Shown piece by piece: positions 8,299 to 17,989 of a stretch of 64,000 nt of DNA. Within the stretch, counting starts at the first letter, position 1. Every line of letters starts with the position of its first letter. Both the position numbers and the translations under genes were made by a program. This DNA comes from Deltaproteobacteria bacterium GWB2_55_19 (GTDB lineage: Bacteria; Desulfobacterota; GWC2-55-46): positions 1 to 64,000 of the forward strand of contig MGPQ01000010.1 of NCBI GenBank assembly GCA_001797465.1, written 5' to 3'. The notes under the pieces were generated by a model. The model saw only the letters and a list, made by a program, of their open reading frames with translations. It ran no database searches and was not told the origin of the DNA.

Positions 8299-8927
8299 GC
8301 GGCCGGGAAAAAGACAGGAGAAACAAGCCACGGTCCGCGCCCATTGACTGGGATGCGGTGAAGCAAAAGGTCGCGGAGGCCGGAGAGCGGCTCTCAAGGG
8401 GAAGGGCGCTTGCCCTCGACGCGGCGGAGGCGCTCCTTATAGAGAGGGCCGAGGCCGTCGCTAAGGTCGCGGAAGAGCCCGTTCACGAGGGCGAAATCGA
8501 GGTCGTCGAGTTCAGGCTCTCGTCTGAACGGTACGCCTTCGAGTCCTCGATGGTCAGGGAGGTCGTCCCTATAAGCGAGCTTACGCCCGTGCCGTGCACC
8601 CCGGCCTTCATCCTCGGGATAATAAGCCTCCGCGGCCAGATACTCTCAGTCATCGACATCAAAAAACTATTCGTCCTCCCGGAAAAAGGCATTACCCAAC
8701 TGAATAAGGTTATTGTATTGAGCTCCGGGGACATGGAGTTCGGGGTATTGGCCGACGAGGTCGCGGGCTCGGGCCGGGTGAGGGCCGATTCCCTCAAGAC
8801 CCTCCCGACGCTTACGGGCGTCAGGGAGGAGTACCTTAAGGGCATCACCGGGGACGGCCTCATCGTCCTCGACGCCGGAAGGCTCTTGAACGACAAGTCC
8901 ATAGTGGTCAGCGAGACCGTAGAATAA
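8295..8927 (+). CDS. CheW-like protein with N-terminal extension (WspD-like)
   Basis: 210 residues starting at a TTG that overlaps the cheR stop (TTGA), so it is probably translated by coupling. The first 70 residues are helical and charged ([38 protein letters not shown]), like the extension of WspD. The rest is a CheW domain ([57 protein letters not shown]). A second CheW at this position is typical of wsp operons, where the two paralogues bind different partners in the array. Confidence 0.9.
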   Translation: MSGREKDRRNKPRSAPIDWDAVKQKVAEAGERLSRGRALALDAAEALLIERAEAVAKVAEEPVHEGEIEVVEFRLSSERYAFESSMVREVVPISELTPVPCTPAFILGIISLRGQILSVIDIKKLFVLPEKGITQLNKVIVLSSGDMEFGVLADEVAGSGRVRADSLKTLPTLTGVREEYLKGITGDGLIVLDAGRLLNDKSIVVSETVE

Positions 8928-8950
8928 AACGAATTTTTCAGGAGGCATGC

Positions 8951-10591
8951 ATGAACTGGTTACAAAATCTCTCTACACGCGCCAAACTCATACTGGGCTT
9001 CGGCGTGGCGATACTCTTCCTCATAATCGTCATCGCGGCCGCCATAAGGAACATCTCGTTCATGCAGGGGACGCAAAGGGAGATAGTCAGGTCGGATTAT
9101 TCGAACAGCGTGGATATCCTCATGCTGGAGAACAGGGAGGACGAGGTCCGGGTTTCGCTCCTCACCATGATGGGGGCGGGGTCCCGCGCCGACAAGGAGC
9201 TCTGGCACCAGGCCATAAAGGAGAGCACCAACGAGTTCGACGTGATATTCAGCCGGCTCCTTGAGAGGAACAGGGACAACCCCGCAGTGCTCTCAAGGCT
9301 TGAGGAGCTCGGCAAGATACACTCCGCCTTCAGGGAGACCCGCGACTCGCAGTTAATCCCGCTCATCTACGGCAACAGGCTCGCAGAGGCCAAGAGGCTC
9401 GCGCTCGGCGTCCAGGCCGCGAGACACGAGAACATGAACAGGATAGCCATGGACCTCGGCAGGAACGCCCTTGAAAAGGCCAACTCGAACCTCGAGGCCT
9501 CTGAGAAGAGCGCGCGGGACTCAATCATCATCTTCGTGGTCCTCGGAGTCATAGCGATAGTCGCGTCCGCCCTCATAGCCGCGTTACTGAACTCCATCAT
9601 GGCAAGGCCCCTGAAGGTGGTCTCGGAGATAGCGGGCATGGTCGCCTCCGGCGACCTCACGGTCTCCATGACCGGCGCCGAGAGACAGGACGAGGTAGGC
9701 GTGCTTGTGAGGACCTTCCGCTCCATGATAGAGCGGCTTAAAAAACAGACAAGGGAGATCTCGGACGCGGTAAACATGCTCGCCACCTCCTCCAGCCAGA
9801 TAGCGGCGACTACCGCGGAGCTCGCCTCCGGCACGGAGCAGACAGCCATATCGGTTTCCGAAACGACCGCGACCGTCGAGGAGGTAAAGCAGACGGCGAC
9901 GGTATCCACCCAGAAGGCGCGCCATGTCTCCGAGATCGCCCAGAACGCGGTCCAGGTCTCGCAGACCGGTTCCAGGCTCGTCAACGAGACGATAGACGGC
10001 ATAGGAAAGATAAAGGAGCAGATGGAGTACATAGCCGAGACGATAGTGCGGCTCTCGGAGCAAAACCAAATGATAAGCGAGATAATCGCTACCGTAGACG
10101 ACATCGCCGAGCAGGCGAACCTCCTCGCCGTAAACGCTTCCATAGAGGCCTCCAGGGCCGGGGAGCACGGCAAGGGCTTCATAGTCGTGGCGCAGGAGAT
10201 AAAGAGCCTCTCAGAGCAGTCGAAACAGGCGACGAAGCAGGTCCGTACCATACTCAGCGAGATACAGAAGTCGAGTAGCGCGGCCGTGATGGCCACAGAG
10301 CGCGGCAGTAAATCCGTCGACTCGACGGTCCGCCAGTCGTCCGGCACCGGGGACGCGATAAGCGCGCTTTCGGCGTCCATAGGCGAGGCCTCGCAGGCGG
10401 TCTTGCAGATAGCGGCTTCCAGCCAGCAACAGCTCATCGGCATGGACCAGGTTGCGCTCGCCATGAACAATATAAAGCAGGCTACGACCCAGAACGCGGC
10501 CTCTACCAGACAGGTCGAGATGACGGTCAGGAGCCTCCAGGAGGTCGGCCAGCGGCTGAAAACCCTCCTTGATCACTACAAGCTCCAATAA
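8951..10591 (+). CDS. Methyl-accepting chemotaxis protein with 4HB sensor (WspA-like)
   Basis: 546 residues with AGGAGG six bases before the ATG. Order: TM1 (about 12-32), a helical periplasmic four-helix-bundle sensor (about 33-190), TM2 ([23 protein letters not shown]), HAMP (about 215-265), then the signalling hairpin with [22 protein letters not shown] at its tip. The C-terminus [11 protein letters not shown] lacks the CheR-tethering pentapeptide. It is the receptor of this chemosensory operon. In characterised Wsp systems the receptor senses surface contact; that role here is inference. Confidence 0.93.
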   Translation: MNWLQNLSTRAKLILGFGVAILFLIIVIAAAIRNISFMQGTQREIVRSDYSNSVDILMLENREDEVRVSLLTMMGAGSRADKELWHQAIKESTNEFDVIFSRLLERNRDNPAVLSRLEELGKIHSAFRETRDSQLIPLIYGNRLAEAKRLALGVQAARHENMNRIAMDLGRNALEKANSNLEASEKSARDSIIIFVVLGVIAIVASALIAALLNSIMARPLKVVSEIAGMVASGDLTVSMTGAERQDEVGVLVRTFRSMIERLKKQTREISDAVNMLATSSSQIAATTAELASGTEQTAISVSETTATVEEVKQTATVSTQKARHVSEIAQNAVQVSQTGSRLVNETIDGIGKIKEQMEYIAETIVRLSEQNQMISEIIATVDDIAEQANLLAVNASIEASRAGEHGKGFIVVAQEIKSLSEQSKQATKQVRTILSEIQKSSSAAVMATERGSKSVDSTVRQSSGTGDAISALSASIGEASQAVLQIAASSQQQLIGMDQVALAMNNIKQATTQNAASTRQVEMTVRSLQEVGQRLKTLLDHYKLQ

Positions 10592-10630
10592 ATACCCTGT
10601 AAGAGAGCTGAAACAGGGCTTATATCATAA

Positions 10631-10656
10631 GGCCCTCCCCCTTCACGGGGAGGGCC
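10631..10656. terminator. GC-rich hairpin between MCP and cheA
   Basis: A perfect 10-base stem, GGCCCTCCCC and GGGGAGGGCC, closes a 6-base loop (CTTCAC). No T-run follows on either strand, so it is a weak candidate for intrinsic termination. It may instead attenuate, stabilise mRNA, or be a dispersed CCCTC-type intergenic repeat like those elsewhere in this window. Confidence 0.4.
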
Positions 10657-10705
10657 GCCAAGGGATGCCGTGCGGTCGCAAACGGCGCCCAGCCAAGCGA
10701 GACCA

Positions 10706-13081
10706 ATGAACGGCAGGGAAATAGAATTCAGGAAGAGGCTCCTCCAGACCTTCAAGACAGAGGCCGCCGAACACCTCACCACGGTATCGGCCGGGCTCGT
10801 GGAGCTTGAGCGCATGCCGCCCATCGAGGTTCAGATGGAGGTGGTGGAGACCGTCTTCAGGGAGTCTCACAGCCTCAAGGGCGCGGCACGCGCCGTGAAC
10901 GTCCCCGGCATAGAGGCGGTGTGCCAGGCCCTCGAGGGCGTCTTCGCGGCATGGAAGCAGAGGCGCGTCGGGTATTCGAGGGAGCTCTTCGACACGCTCC
11001 ATCTCTCAATCGACATGATCCGCTCCCTCCTGCTGGAGATGGAGGGAGGGGCCTTCACCGAGGACCTCGCCGGGGTCGCGAGGCTCGTGCGCGAGCTCGG
11101 GAGGTTTGAATCCGGGGGTCCCTTCGTAAAGATACTCTCAGGCAGGACAGACGCGCGTGAAGGGCCTGGGGAAGAATGGCCCTCCGCGCCTCCAGCGGAG
11201 GGGCCTGAGCATAAACGGGCTGAGGACAGCGCTCCTTCTCCCCTCCAGCAGGCGCAAGGCGCGCCAATCCCATCGCAGGCTGACGCCGGACCCCGGAGAA
11301 CGGCCTTAAGGGATAGGAGGCTCGGCGCGGAGACCGTCCGGATATCAGCAGACAAACTCGGCGTGCTCCTCCTCGAGGCCGAGGAGATGATCCCGGTAAA
11401 ACTCGCCGTCAAGAAGGGCGCCGGGGGCTTGAGCGAACTCGCCTCCATGGTGGAGGAGCTCAAGTCCCGGTGCTCCATTGCCGTGCGCGAGGTCCTGCCC
11501 GCGCACCTGGCCGGCTCCGGCAATGGCGAGAAGACCTTTTCCGCGCCCCGGCTCCAGGAGTTCTTCAACTGGGCCGAGACCCACATAAGGCTGATGGAAA
11601 AGAAGACCAGGGAATCCCAGAAGCGCGCCTCGGCCAACTACAAGGCGCTCGGCAGGGGCGTTGACACCATACTCGGGGACATGAAGGGCGCGATGATGCT
11701 CCCGTTCTCAACGCTCCTCGAGAGCTTCCCGCTCCTCGTGCGCGAGATGGCGTCATCCGAACGCAAGGAGGCGGACTTCATAGCGGAGGGGGATTCCGTC
11801 GATATAGACAGGCGGATCCTCGATGAGATGAAGGACCCGCTCATCCACCTCGTCAGGAACTCCATAGGCCACGGGATAGAACACCCGGCGGAACGCGAGG
11901 TCTTCGGGAAACCGAGGAGGGCCGCAATAAAGGTAAGTATCGCGCACATCGACGGGAACAGGGCCGAGATAACGGTAGCAGACGACGGCGCGGGCATAGA
12001 CGCGCGAAAGGTAGCGGAGGCCGCCTTGAAGGCCGGCCTCGTCGCCGCGGATGAGGCAAAGACATTGTCTAACGAGGAGACGCTCCAGCTCATATACGCG
12101 TCCGGCGTATCGACGTCGCCGATAATAACCGACATATCAGGCAGGGGGATCGGGCTCGCTATTGTCAGGGAGAAGGTCGAAAGGCTCGGCGGGTCGATTG
12201 CGATCGAGACCGCGAAGGGCTCCGGCACTACATTCAGGATCGTCCTCCCCCTGACGGTTGCGACCTTCAGGGGGGTGCTCGTGGCGGCCGAGGGGCACAC
12301 CCTTGTGGTCCCGACCGCCTCGATAGAGCGCACCCTGAGGGTCCGGCCCTCCGAGATAACGACCATGGAGGGCAGGGAGAGCGTTATTGTCGCCGGCGAG
12401 CCGCACGCTTTCGCCTGGCTCGGGGCGGTCCTGGGCCTCCCGCGCAAAAAAAAGAAGGCTGTGCCGGGCTCGTTTGTGACGGCGCTCGTCGTCTCGTCAG
12501 GCGGAAAAAGCATAGCCTTCGGGGTGGATTCCCTCATTGACGAGCAGGAGGTCCTCGTAAAGGGGCTCGGGGGACTGCTCAAAAGGGTGAGGAACATATC
12601 CGGCGCCGCGATACTCGGCTCCGGAAGGCCGGTCCCGATAATAAACGTCCCCGACCTCATGAGGTCGACGGTGAGGTCGAAGGCTGAGGCCCCGGCCCCC
12701 GCCTTCGAGGCCGAAAGGACGAGGTCGGTCCTCGTCGTCGAGGACTCGATCACTTCGAGGATGCTCCTTAAGAACATCCTCGAAGGCGCGGGCTATCATG
12801 TCAGGACCGCGGTAGACGGACTCGACGCCATCGCCCTGCTCAAGACCGAGGCCTTCGACATCGTCATATCCGACATAGAGATGCCGAGGATGAACGGGTT
12901 TGAGCTGACCGCGAAAATAAGGGCGACCAAAGAGCTCTCGGCGCTGCCGGTCGTGCTCGTGACGGCGCTTGAGGCGCGGGAGGACAGAGAGAGGGGGATA
13001 GAGGCAGGGGCGAACGCCTATATCGTGAAGAGCAGTTTCAACCAGTCCAACCTCCTTGATGTCGTCGGAAAGCTCGTGTGA
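10706..13081 (+). CDS. CheA histidine kinase fused to a receiver domain (WspE-like)
   Basis: 791 residues from ATG 10706 (a GTG at 10670 is the alternative). Order: Hpt domain with H55 in ESHSLKGAARAVN; a linker to about residue 220; dimer/kinase core with N-box HLVRNSIGHGIEHP, G1 VADDGAGID and G2 SGRGIGLAIV; CheW-like P5; and a C-terminal receiver (VLVVEDSITSRM, IVISDIEMPRMNG, YIVKSSF). The usual Asp of the N-box (NSxDHG) is Gly here. No P2 domain is seen. The receiver may act as phosphate sink or output, as in WspE/FrzE. The kinase should be driven by the upstream MCP. Confidence 0.94.
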   Translation: MNGREIEFRKRLLQTFKTEAAEHLTTVSAGLVELERMPPIEVQMEVVETVFRESHSLKGAARAVNVPGIEAVCQALEGVFAAWKQRRVGYSRELFDTLHLSIDMIRSLLLEMEGGAFTEDLAGVARLVRELGRFESGGPFVKILSGRTDAREGPGEEWPSAPPAEGPEHKRAEDSAPSPLQQAQGAPIPSQADAGPRRTALRDRRLGAETVRISADKLGVLLLEAEEMIPVKLAVKKGAGGLSELASMVEELKSRCSIAVREVLPAHLAGSGNGEKTFSAPRLQEFFNWAETHIRLMEKKTRESQKRASANYKALGRGVDTILGDMKGAMMLPFSTLLESFPLLVREMASSERKEADFIAEGDSVDIDRRILDEMKDPLIHLVRNSIGHGIEHPAEREVFGKPRRAAIKVSIAHIDGNRAEITVADDGAGIDARKVAEAALKAGLVAADEAKTLSNEETLQLIYASGVSTSPIITDISGRGIGLAIVREKVERLGGSIAIETAKGSGTTFRIVLPLTVATFRGVLVAAEGHTLVVPTASIERTLRVRPSEITTMEGRESVIVAGEPHAFAWLGAVLGLPRKKKKAVPGSFVTALVVSSGGKSIAFGVDSLIDEQEVLVKGLGGLLKRVRNISGAAILGSGRPVPIINVPDLMRSTVRSKAEAPAPAFEAERTRSVLVVEDSITSRMLLKNILEGAGYHVRTAVDGLDAIALLKTEAFDIVISDIEMPRMNGFELTAKIRATKELSALPVVLVTALEAREDRERGIEAGANAYIVKSSFNQSNLLDVVGKLV

Positions 13082-13154
13082 AGTCCCTGACGCGGCTGAA
13101 GCCCCTGTATTTACGGCTATGTTTAATTAATTTTCCAGCGCCTTGCAATTTACA

Positions 13155-13183
13155 TTGACAACCAACGGCCTGAGGTGCAAAAT
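13155..13183 (+). promoter_or_regulatory. Possible internal promoter before cheB
   Basis: TTGACA (13155-13160), a 17-base spacer, then CAAAAT (13178-13183) lie in the 134-bp gap between cheA and cheB, giving a leader of about 25 bases before the GTG. The -35 is perfect and the -10 is 4/6. It would let cheB and the hybrid kinase be expressed apart from the rest of the operon. Confidence 0.5.
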
Positions 13184-13215
13184 TCAGGTTTTATTTAAAG
13201 GACCAAGGGGCGCCT

Positions 13216-14259
13216 GTGATAACCGTTTTGATAGTAGACGACTCCGCAGTAGCGCGGCAACACTTGAGGCACATCCTCGAGTCAGACCCTGATATACACG
13301 TTATCGGCACGGCAGTCGACGGCGAAGAGGCGGTCGAGTTGCTTAAGGAGCGCACCCCGGACGTCATCACGATGGACATAAACATGCCCGGTATGAACGG
13401 GCACGAGGCGACGCGCGCGATAATGGAGACGAACCCGGTCCCCATAGTGATAGTCAGCGCGAGCTACGAGCGCTCGGACGTGGAGAAGTCTTTCCGCGCG
13501 ATGGAGGCCGGGGCGGTCGCGATACTCGAAAAACCCGCCGGCTCCGGGCACCCCGACTTCGAGTCCACGTCAAGGGAGCTCCTTAAGACGGTGAAGCTCA
13601 TGAGCGAGGTCCGTGTCGTACGGAGATGGCCGCACGGTAGGCGTAAGGAGGCGCGCTCCGAGGCCGAGACCTCGGTTAAGAAGCCGAAGCTCGTGGCCAT
13701 AGGCGCCTCCACCGGGGGGCCGCCCGTCATACAGACGATACTCTCTGGACTCAAGCCCGGTTTTCTGGCGCCGGTGATGATAGTCCAGCACATATCCAAG
13801 GGCTTCATCGACGGCATGACCGAATGGCTCTCAAGCGAGACGGGGCTCCCCATAGTCATAGCCTCAGACGGAGAGACGCTCAAGCCCGGCAGGATATACT
13901 TCGCGCCCGACGGCTACCACATGGGCGTTGCGAGCAACGGGAGGGTCTCTCTCAGCAAGGCCCCGCCGGAGAACGGCATAAGGCCCTCTGTTGCCCATCT
14001 CTTCCGCTCGGCGATAGCCGCTTACGGCCCTGACGCGGTCGGCATACTCCTGACCGGCATGGGCAAGGACGGCGCCATGGAGCTCAAGCAGATGCGCGAC
14101 TCAGGCTCGCTCACCATAGCCCAGGACAAGGAAAGCTCAGTCATCTACGGTATGCCGGGCGAGGCTGTAAGGCTCGACGGGGCGACCCTCGTGCTCCCGC
14201 CCGAGAGGATCGCCGCCAGGCTCGCCTCCCTGATAGGGGCGAACGGTCAGTCAAACTGA
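13216..14259 (+). CDS. cheB: CheB chemotaxis methylesterase/glutamine deamidase (WspF-like)
   Basis: 347 residues from a GTG start. An N-terminal receiver (VLIVDDSAVARQ, VITMDINMPGMNG, AILEKPAG) is joined by a basic linker (RRWPHGRRKEARSE) to the methylesterase. Catalytic motifs are present: Ser in AIGASTGGPPV, His in MIVQHISKGF, Asp in LLTGMGKDGAME. It removes methyl groups added by the CheR-TPR, and phosphorylation by CheA would activate it. Complete and of normal length. Confidence 0.95.
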   Translation: MITVLIVDDSAVARQHLRHILESDPDIHVIGTAVDGEEAVELLKERTPDVITMDINMPGMNGHEATRAIMETNPVPIVIVSASYERSDVEKSFRAMEAGAVAILEKPAGSGHPDFESTSRELLKTVKLMSEVRVVRRWPHGRRKEARSEAETSVKKPKLVAIGASTGGPPVIQTILSGLKPGFLAPVMIVQHISKGFIDGMTEWLSSETGLPIVIASDGETLKPGRIYFAPDGYHMGVASNGRVSLSKAPPENGIRPSVAHLFRSAIAAYGPDAVGILLTGMGKDGAMELKQMRDSGSLTIAQDKESSVIYGMPGEAVRLDGATLVLPPERIAARLASLIGANGQSN

Positions 14260-14272
14260 AAGGCAGCATGAT

Positions 14273-17080
14273 ATGAACGGGACAGGCTACATACTCGTCG
14301 TAGAGGACTCGAGGACGCAGGCCAGACAGCTCGAGGAAACATTGAAACCGCTCGGGTGCAGTGTCTCTCTCGCCTACAACGGCAAGGAGGCGCTCGAGGT
14401 CATGCGGAGAGAGAGGCCGACCCTCGTCATAGCGGACATACTCATGCCGGAGCTCAACGGGTACCAGCTCTGCAAGATAATAAAGGCCGACGACAAGCTC
14501 AAGGACGTCCCGGTCGTCCTCATAACCCAGCTCTCGGACCCCCACGAAATAGTGCGCGGCATGGAGTGCGGGGCGGACGACTTCATCGTAAAGCCCTACA
14601 ACGAGGACTTCCTCCTCACAAGGATCCAGGCGATACTCAGGATAAAGGTCGAGGAGCACGAGGCCGCCAAAGAGGTCGTCATCCTCGTCGTCGAGGACAG
14701 CCCCACTCAGGCCGAGCAGATGAAGTTCATGCTCGAGGAGAACGGCTACACCGTCAATCTCGCTTCGAACGGGCGGGAAGGGCTCGATGCCGCGAGAAAG
14801 ATCAGGCCCACCATAATCATAAGCGACATACTCATGCCCGAGATGGACGGGTACGAGTTCGCCTACGAGGTCAAGCGCGACCCTGAGCTCAAAAAGACCC
14901 CGGTAATACTCGTCACCTCGCTCCTCGACAAGAAGGACATCGTCCGCAGGGCCTCGGTCGTCGCGGACGGCTACTTCACGAAGCCCTTTGACGACAGGTA
15001 CCTCGTCTCAAAGGTCGAGTCCCTCCTCGCCTCTTCCAGGAGGGAGGCGGAGGGCGACGGCGATAAGATAAACGTCTCCTTCGCCGGAGAGCATTACGCC
15101 ATTGCCTCGGGCAGGAGGCAGATACTCACCTTCCTCCTCTCCATATACGAGAACGCGGTCCTTCAGAACAGGGACTTGGTCCTCATGCAGAGGGAGCTCC
15201 AGCTCCTTAACGAACAACTCGAGGAACGCGTCATAGAGAGGACCCGCCAGCTAAAGGCCTCCGAGGCCAAGTACCGGACCCTCCTTGAGACGAGCGCCGA
15301 CGCGATAGTCGTCGCGGGCATAAACGGCACGGTCTATTTCACCAACAAGGCTGTGGAAACCCTCTTCGGGCTCAAGTCCGAAGAGCTCATCGACAAGCCC
15401 TTCATCGTACCCGTAGCCGAGAGCGGCATGCGGGACATCGAGATAATCCGGAAGAACGGCGAAAAGGCGATCGCCGAGATGAGGGCCGTGAAGACCACCT
15501 GGGGAAACGAGGAGACTTATCTCGCCACCTTCAGGGAGATAACCTTAAGGAAGCGCATGGAGGAGGAGCTCCGGGAAAGCGAGGAGAACTTCAGGGCTCT
15601 CGCCGACAACGCCAACGACGGCATCGTCATCACTTCCGGGCCCTTCGGGGCGATAACCTACGCTAACAAGCGTTTCTCCGAGATGTCCGGGCACACGGTC
15701 GACGAACTCCATGCGTTCAACATAAGCGGGCTCTTGAGCCCTGACGACACCGGGGACAACAGCGGCTTTTTCAAGGAACTGCTCGACGGGGCGCACTGCC
15801 TCGACCAGCAAGAGGTATATATAAAGAGAAAAGACGGCCGGCTCCCCGTGGAACTCGTCGCATCGCGGACGCTCTGGCACGGACAGAGCGCCCTGATCAT
15901 AATCCTCCGCGATATAGCCGAGAGGAAGAAGAGGGAGGAGGAGATCCTCAAGGCGTCGAAGCTCGAGTCCCTGGGGACGCTCGCGGGAGGGATCGCGCAC
16001 GACTTCAATAACCTGCTCACCGGCATCATCGGCAACATTTCCATCGCGCGCCTCCTTGCCGGGCCCGACGAGAGGATGGGAAAGGCCTTAACCGACGCCG
16101 AGAACGCCTCCCTGAGGGCAAAGGACCTGACCTTCCAGCTCCTTACTTTCGCGCGCGGCGGGGCGCCAGTAAAAAAACTCTCCTCCGTCGCGCAGGTCAT
16201 CAAGGAATCCGCGACGTTTTCGGTGCGCGGCACGCAAATACGCTGTGACCTTAACGTGCCTGACGACCTCTCACCCTTAGAGATAGACGAGGGGCAGATA
16301 AGCCAGGTCATCCACAACATCATCATCAACTCCGAGCAGGCGATGCCGAACGGCGGCGTAATAGCCGTAAAGGCCGAAAACGTCGTGCTTGGCCCCTCCG
16401 ACAACCTCCCCGTAGGGCCCGGACGGTTCGTGAAAATTACCGTCAGCGACACCGGCGTCGGGATCCCGGCGGAGGTCATCTCCAAGATTTTCGACCCTTA
16501 CTTCACCACAAAGGAGGAGGGCTCGGGTCTTGGGCTCGCTACAGTTTACTCCATCATAAAAAACCACAGCGGCTTTATCACCCTTGAGTCCACGGTAGGG
16601 ATCGGCACTTCTTTTTACATCTACCTCCCGGCGGCCGAGGGCAAGCAGGTTTCCCCGAAAAAAGGGACTGAAGCGGGAGCGGTCATTGGCTCCGGCAGGA
16701 TACTCATAATGGACGACGAGGAGATAGTCCGCGACGCGGCCGGCGCGATACTTACCGAGCTCGGCTACGTGGTCGCCTTCGCCGGCGACGGCGCAGAGGC
16801 GTTAGAGGCGTACAAGAGAGGGATGGAATCGGGCGAGCCCTATGACATCGTCATAATGGACCTCACCATCCCCGCGGGCATGGGCGGGAAAGAGGCTATA
16901 AAGAAGCTCCTCGAGATAGACCCCTCTGCCAGCGCCATCGTCTCAAGCGGATATTCCAATGACTCCATCATGTCCGAGTTCGAGAAATACGGTTTTTCAG
17001 CGGTGATAGCGAAGCCGTACAGGATAAGCGACCTGAGCCAGACCGTGCACAGGGTAATCTCCTCAAGGAGGAGGGGTTAG
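14273..17080 (+). CDS. Hybrid histidine kinase: REC-REC-PAS-PAS-HisKA-HATPase-REC
   Basis: 935 residues, 13 bases after cheB. Receiver 1 (about 5-120, ILVVEDSRTQARQL, VIADILMPELNG, VKPYN) and receiver 2 (about 138-255, ILVVEDSPTQAEQM, IISDILMPEMDG, TKPFD) are followed by a coiled coil (LQLLNEQLEERVIERTRQL) and two PAS domains. A HisKA with GTLAGGIAHDFNNLLTGI, an HATPase with DTGVGIPAEV and GSGLGLATVYSII, and a third receiver (ILIMDDEEIV, IVIMDLTIP, AKPYR) complete it. It occupies the place where wsp operons carry the diguanylate cyclase WspR. Tandem N-terminal receivers suggest the CheA phosphorylates this kinase, which then relays onward. Confidence 0.92.
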   Translation: MNGTGYILVVEDSRTQARQLEETLKPLGCSVSLAYNGKEALEVMRRERPTLVIADILMPELNGYQLCKIIKADDKLKDVPVVLITQLSDPHEIVRGMECGADDFIVKPYNEDFLLTRIQAILRIKVEEHEAAKEVVILVVEDSPTQAEQMKFMLEENGYTVNLASNGREGLDAARKIRPTIIISDILMPEMDGYEFAYEVKRDPELKKTPVILVTSLLDKKDIVRRASVVADGYFTKPFDDRYLVSKVESLLASSRREAEGDGDKINVSFAGEHYAIASGRRQILTFLLSIYENAVLQNRDLVLMQRELQLLNEQLEERVIERTRQLKASEAKYRTLLETSADAIVVAGINGTVYFTNKAVETLFGLKSEELIDKPFIVPVAESGMRDIEIIRKNGEKAIAEMRAVKTTWGNEETYLATFREITLRKRMEEELRESEENFRALADNANDGIVITSGPFGAITYANKRFSEMSGHTVDELHAFNISGLLSPDDTGDNSGFFKELLDGAHCLDQQEVYIKRKDGRLPVELVASRTLWHGQSALIIILRDIAERKKREEEILKASKLESLGTLAGGIAHDFNNLLTGIIGNISIARLLAGPDERMGKALTDAENASLRAKDLTFQLLTFARGGAPVKKLSSVAQVIKESATFSVRGTQIRCDLNVPDDLSPLEIDEGQISQVIHNIIINSEQAMPNGGVIAVKAENVVLGPSDNLPVGPGRFVKITVSDTGVGIPAEVISKIFDPYFTTKEEGSGLGLATVYSIIKNHSGFITLESTVGIGTSFYIYLPAAEGKQVSPKKGTEAGAVIGSGRILIMDDEEIVRDAAGAILTELGYVVAFAGDGAEALEAYKRGMESGEPYDIVIMDLTIPAGMGGKEAIKKLLEIDPSASAIVSSGYSNDSIMSEFEKYGFSAVIAKPYRISDLSQTVHRVISSRRRG

Positions 17081-17278
17081 GGGCCTGCCCTGGACCGACA
17101 GCGCCTTTTTGGAGCGCCTTCCCCGCACCGGACTTAAAGGCCCCTGCCCATGAACTGGAAAAGCCCGCATGTACAGGCATTGCCATGCATAATTTTCCCC
17201 TTGATACCCTTCCCCGGAATGGTTATCATACAGGATTAACGGAATAAAAAAGCATCATATGATATAAGGAGCGCAGGA

Positions 17279-17920
17279 ATGGAGAGTCTCGATCACCAGG
17301 TAATGGACCAGGATTACAAGCAACACCTTCTTGAGATCATGTACGTGAGGTCGTTCAAGCATGACCCCGAGAGCGGGTTTCTGCTTACGAGCGGCACAAA
17401 GAGCGACGTCTATATAGACGCGAAAAAGACGGTCTTGAGCGCAGAGGGCATGGAGCTCGTGGGCTACACATTCTTCCACGAATTGAAGCTCGTGCCGATT
17501 GACGGCGTAGGCGGACTTACGCTCGGCGCCGACCCCATAGCGTATGCCGCGGCCCTCATCTCCACCATGAACGGGAAATCCCTCGACGTCTTTATCGTGA
17601 GGAAAGAGCCGAAGAAGCATGGCACCATGCAGTTTATTGAGACTAACCTCCAGAGCGGCGCGGACGTCTGCGTCATAGACGACGTCGTCACCACAGGCGG
17701 CTCGACGATCCAGGCTATCAAGCGTGTGCGCGAGGCCGGGTTCAACGTTGTAAAGGTCCTCGCCCTCGTCGACAGGGAGGAAGGGGCGGCCGAGAACATC
17801 GAGAAGGAGACCGGGTGCAAGCTCCGCTCGATATTCACCAAGACCGACTTCCTCGAACTCCACAAGAAGATGACCGAGAAGGACAAGAAGCCGAAGGAGA
17901 CGGAAAAGCCGATATTCTAA
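17279..17920 (+). CDS. pyrE: Orotate phosphoribosyltransferase-like protein
   Basis: 213 residues; ATG preceded by AAGGAG. It has the type I PRTase fold with the PRPP loop VCVIDDVVTTGGST. The active-site loop KEPKKHG corresponds to the KxxKxHG of OPRTase, and GGLTLGADPIAYAAA matches the substrate region. It makes OMP from orotate and PRPP. The C-terminus carries a charged Lys/Glu tail (KMTEKDKKPKETEKPIF) beyond the usual fold. It sits directly before pyrF but a strong terminator separates them. A related PRTase is less likely given the neighbour. Confidence 0.85.
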   Translation: MESLDHQVMDQDYKQHLLEIMYVRSFKHDPESGFLLTSGTKSDVYIDAKKTVLSAEGMELVGYTFFHELKLVPIDGVGGLTLGADPIAYAAALISTMNGKSLDVFIVRKEPKKHGTMQFIETNLQSGADVCVIDDVVTTGGSTIQAIKRVREAGFNVVKVLALVDREEGAAENIEKETGCKLRSIFTKTDFLELHKKMTEKDKKPKETEKPIF

Positions 17921-17936
17921 GACAACAGCAATTTCA

Positions 17937-17965
17937 GGGGAAGCCTATCGGGCTTCCCCTTTTTT
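17937..17965 (+). terminator. Intrinsic terminator after pyrE-like gene
   Basis: A perfect 9-base stem GGGGAAGCC and GGCTTCCCC around loop TATCG, followed by six T. It lies 17 bases after the pyrE-like stop and 25 before pyrF, so pyrF may depend on read-through or its own promoter. Confidence 0.9.
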
Positions 17966-17989
17966 GTATCTTCTTGCAAGGATGGACAG

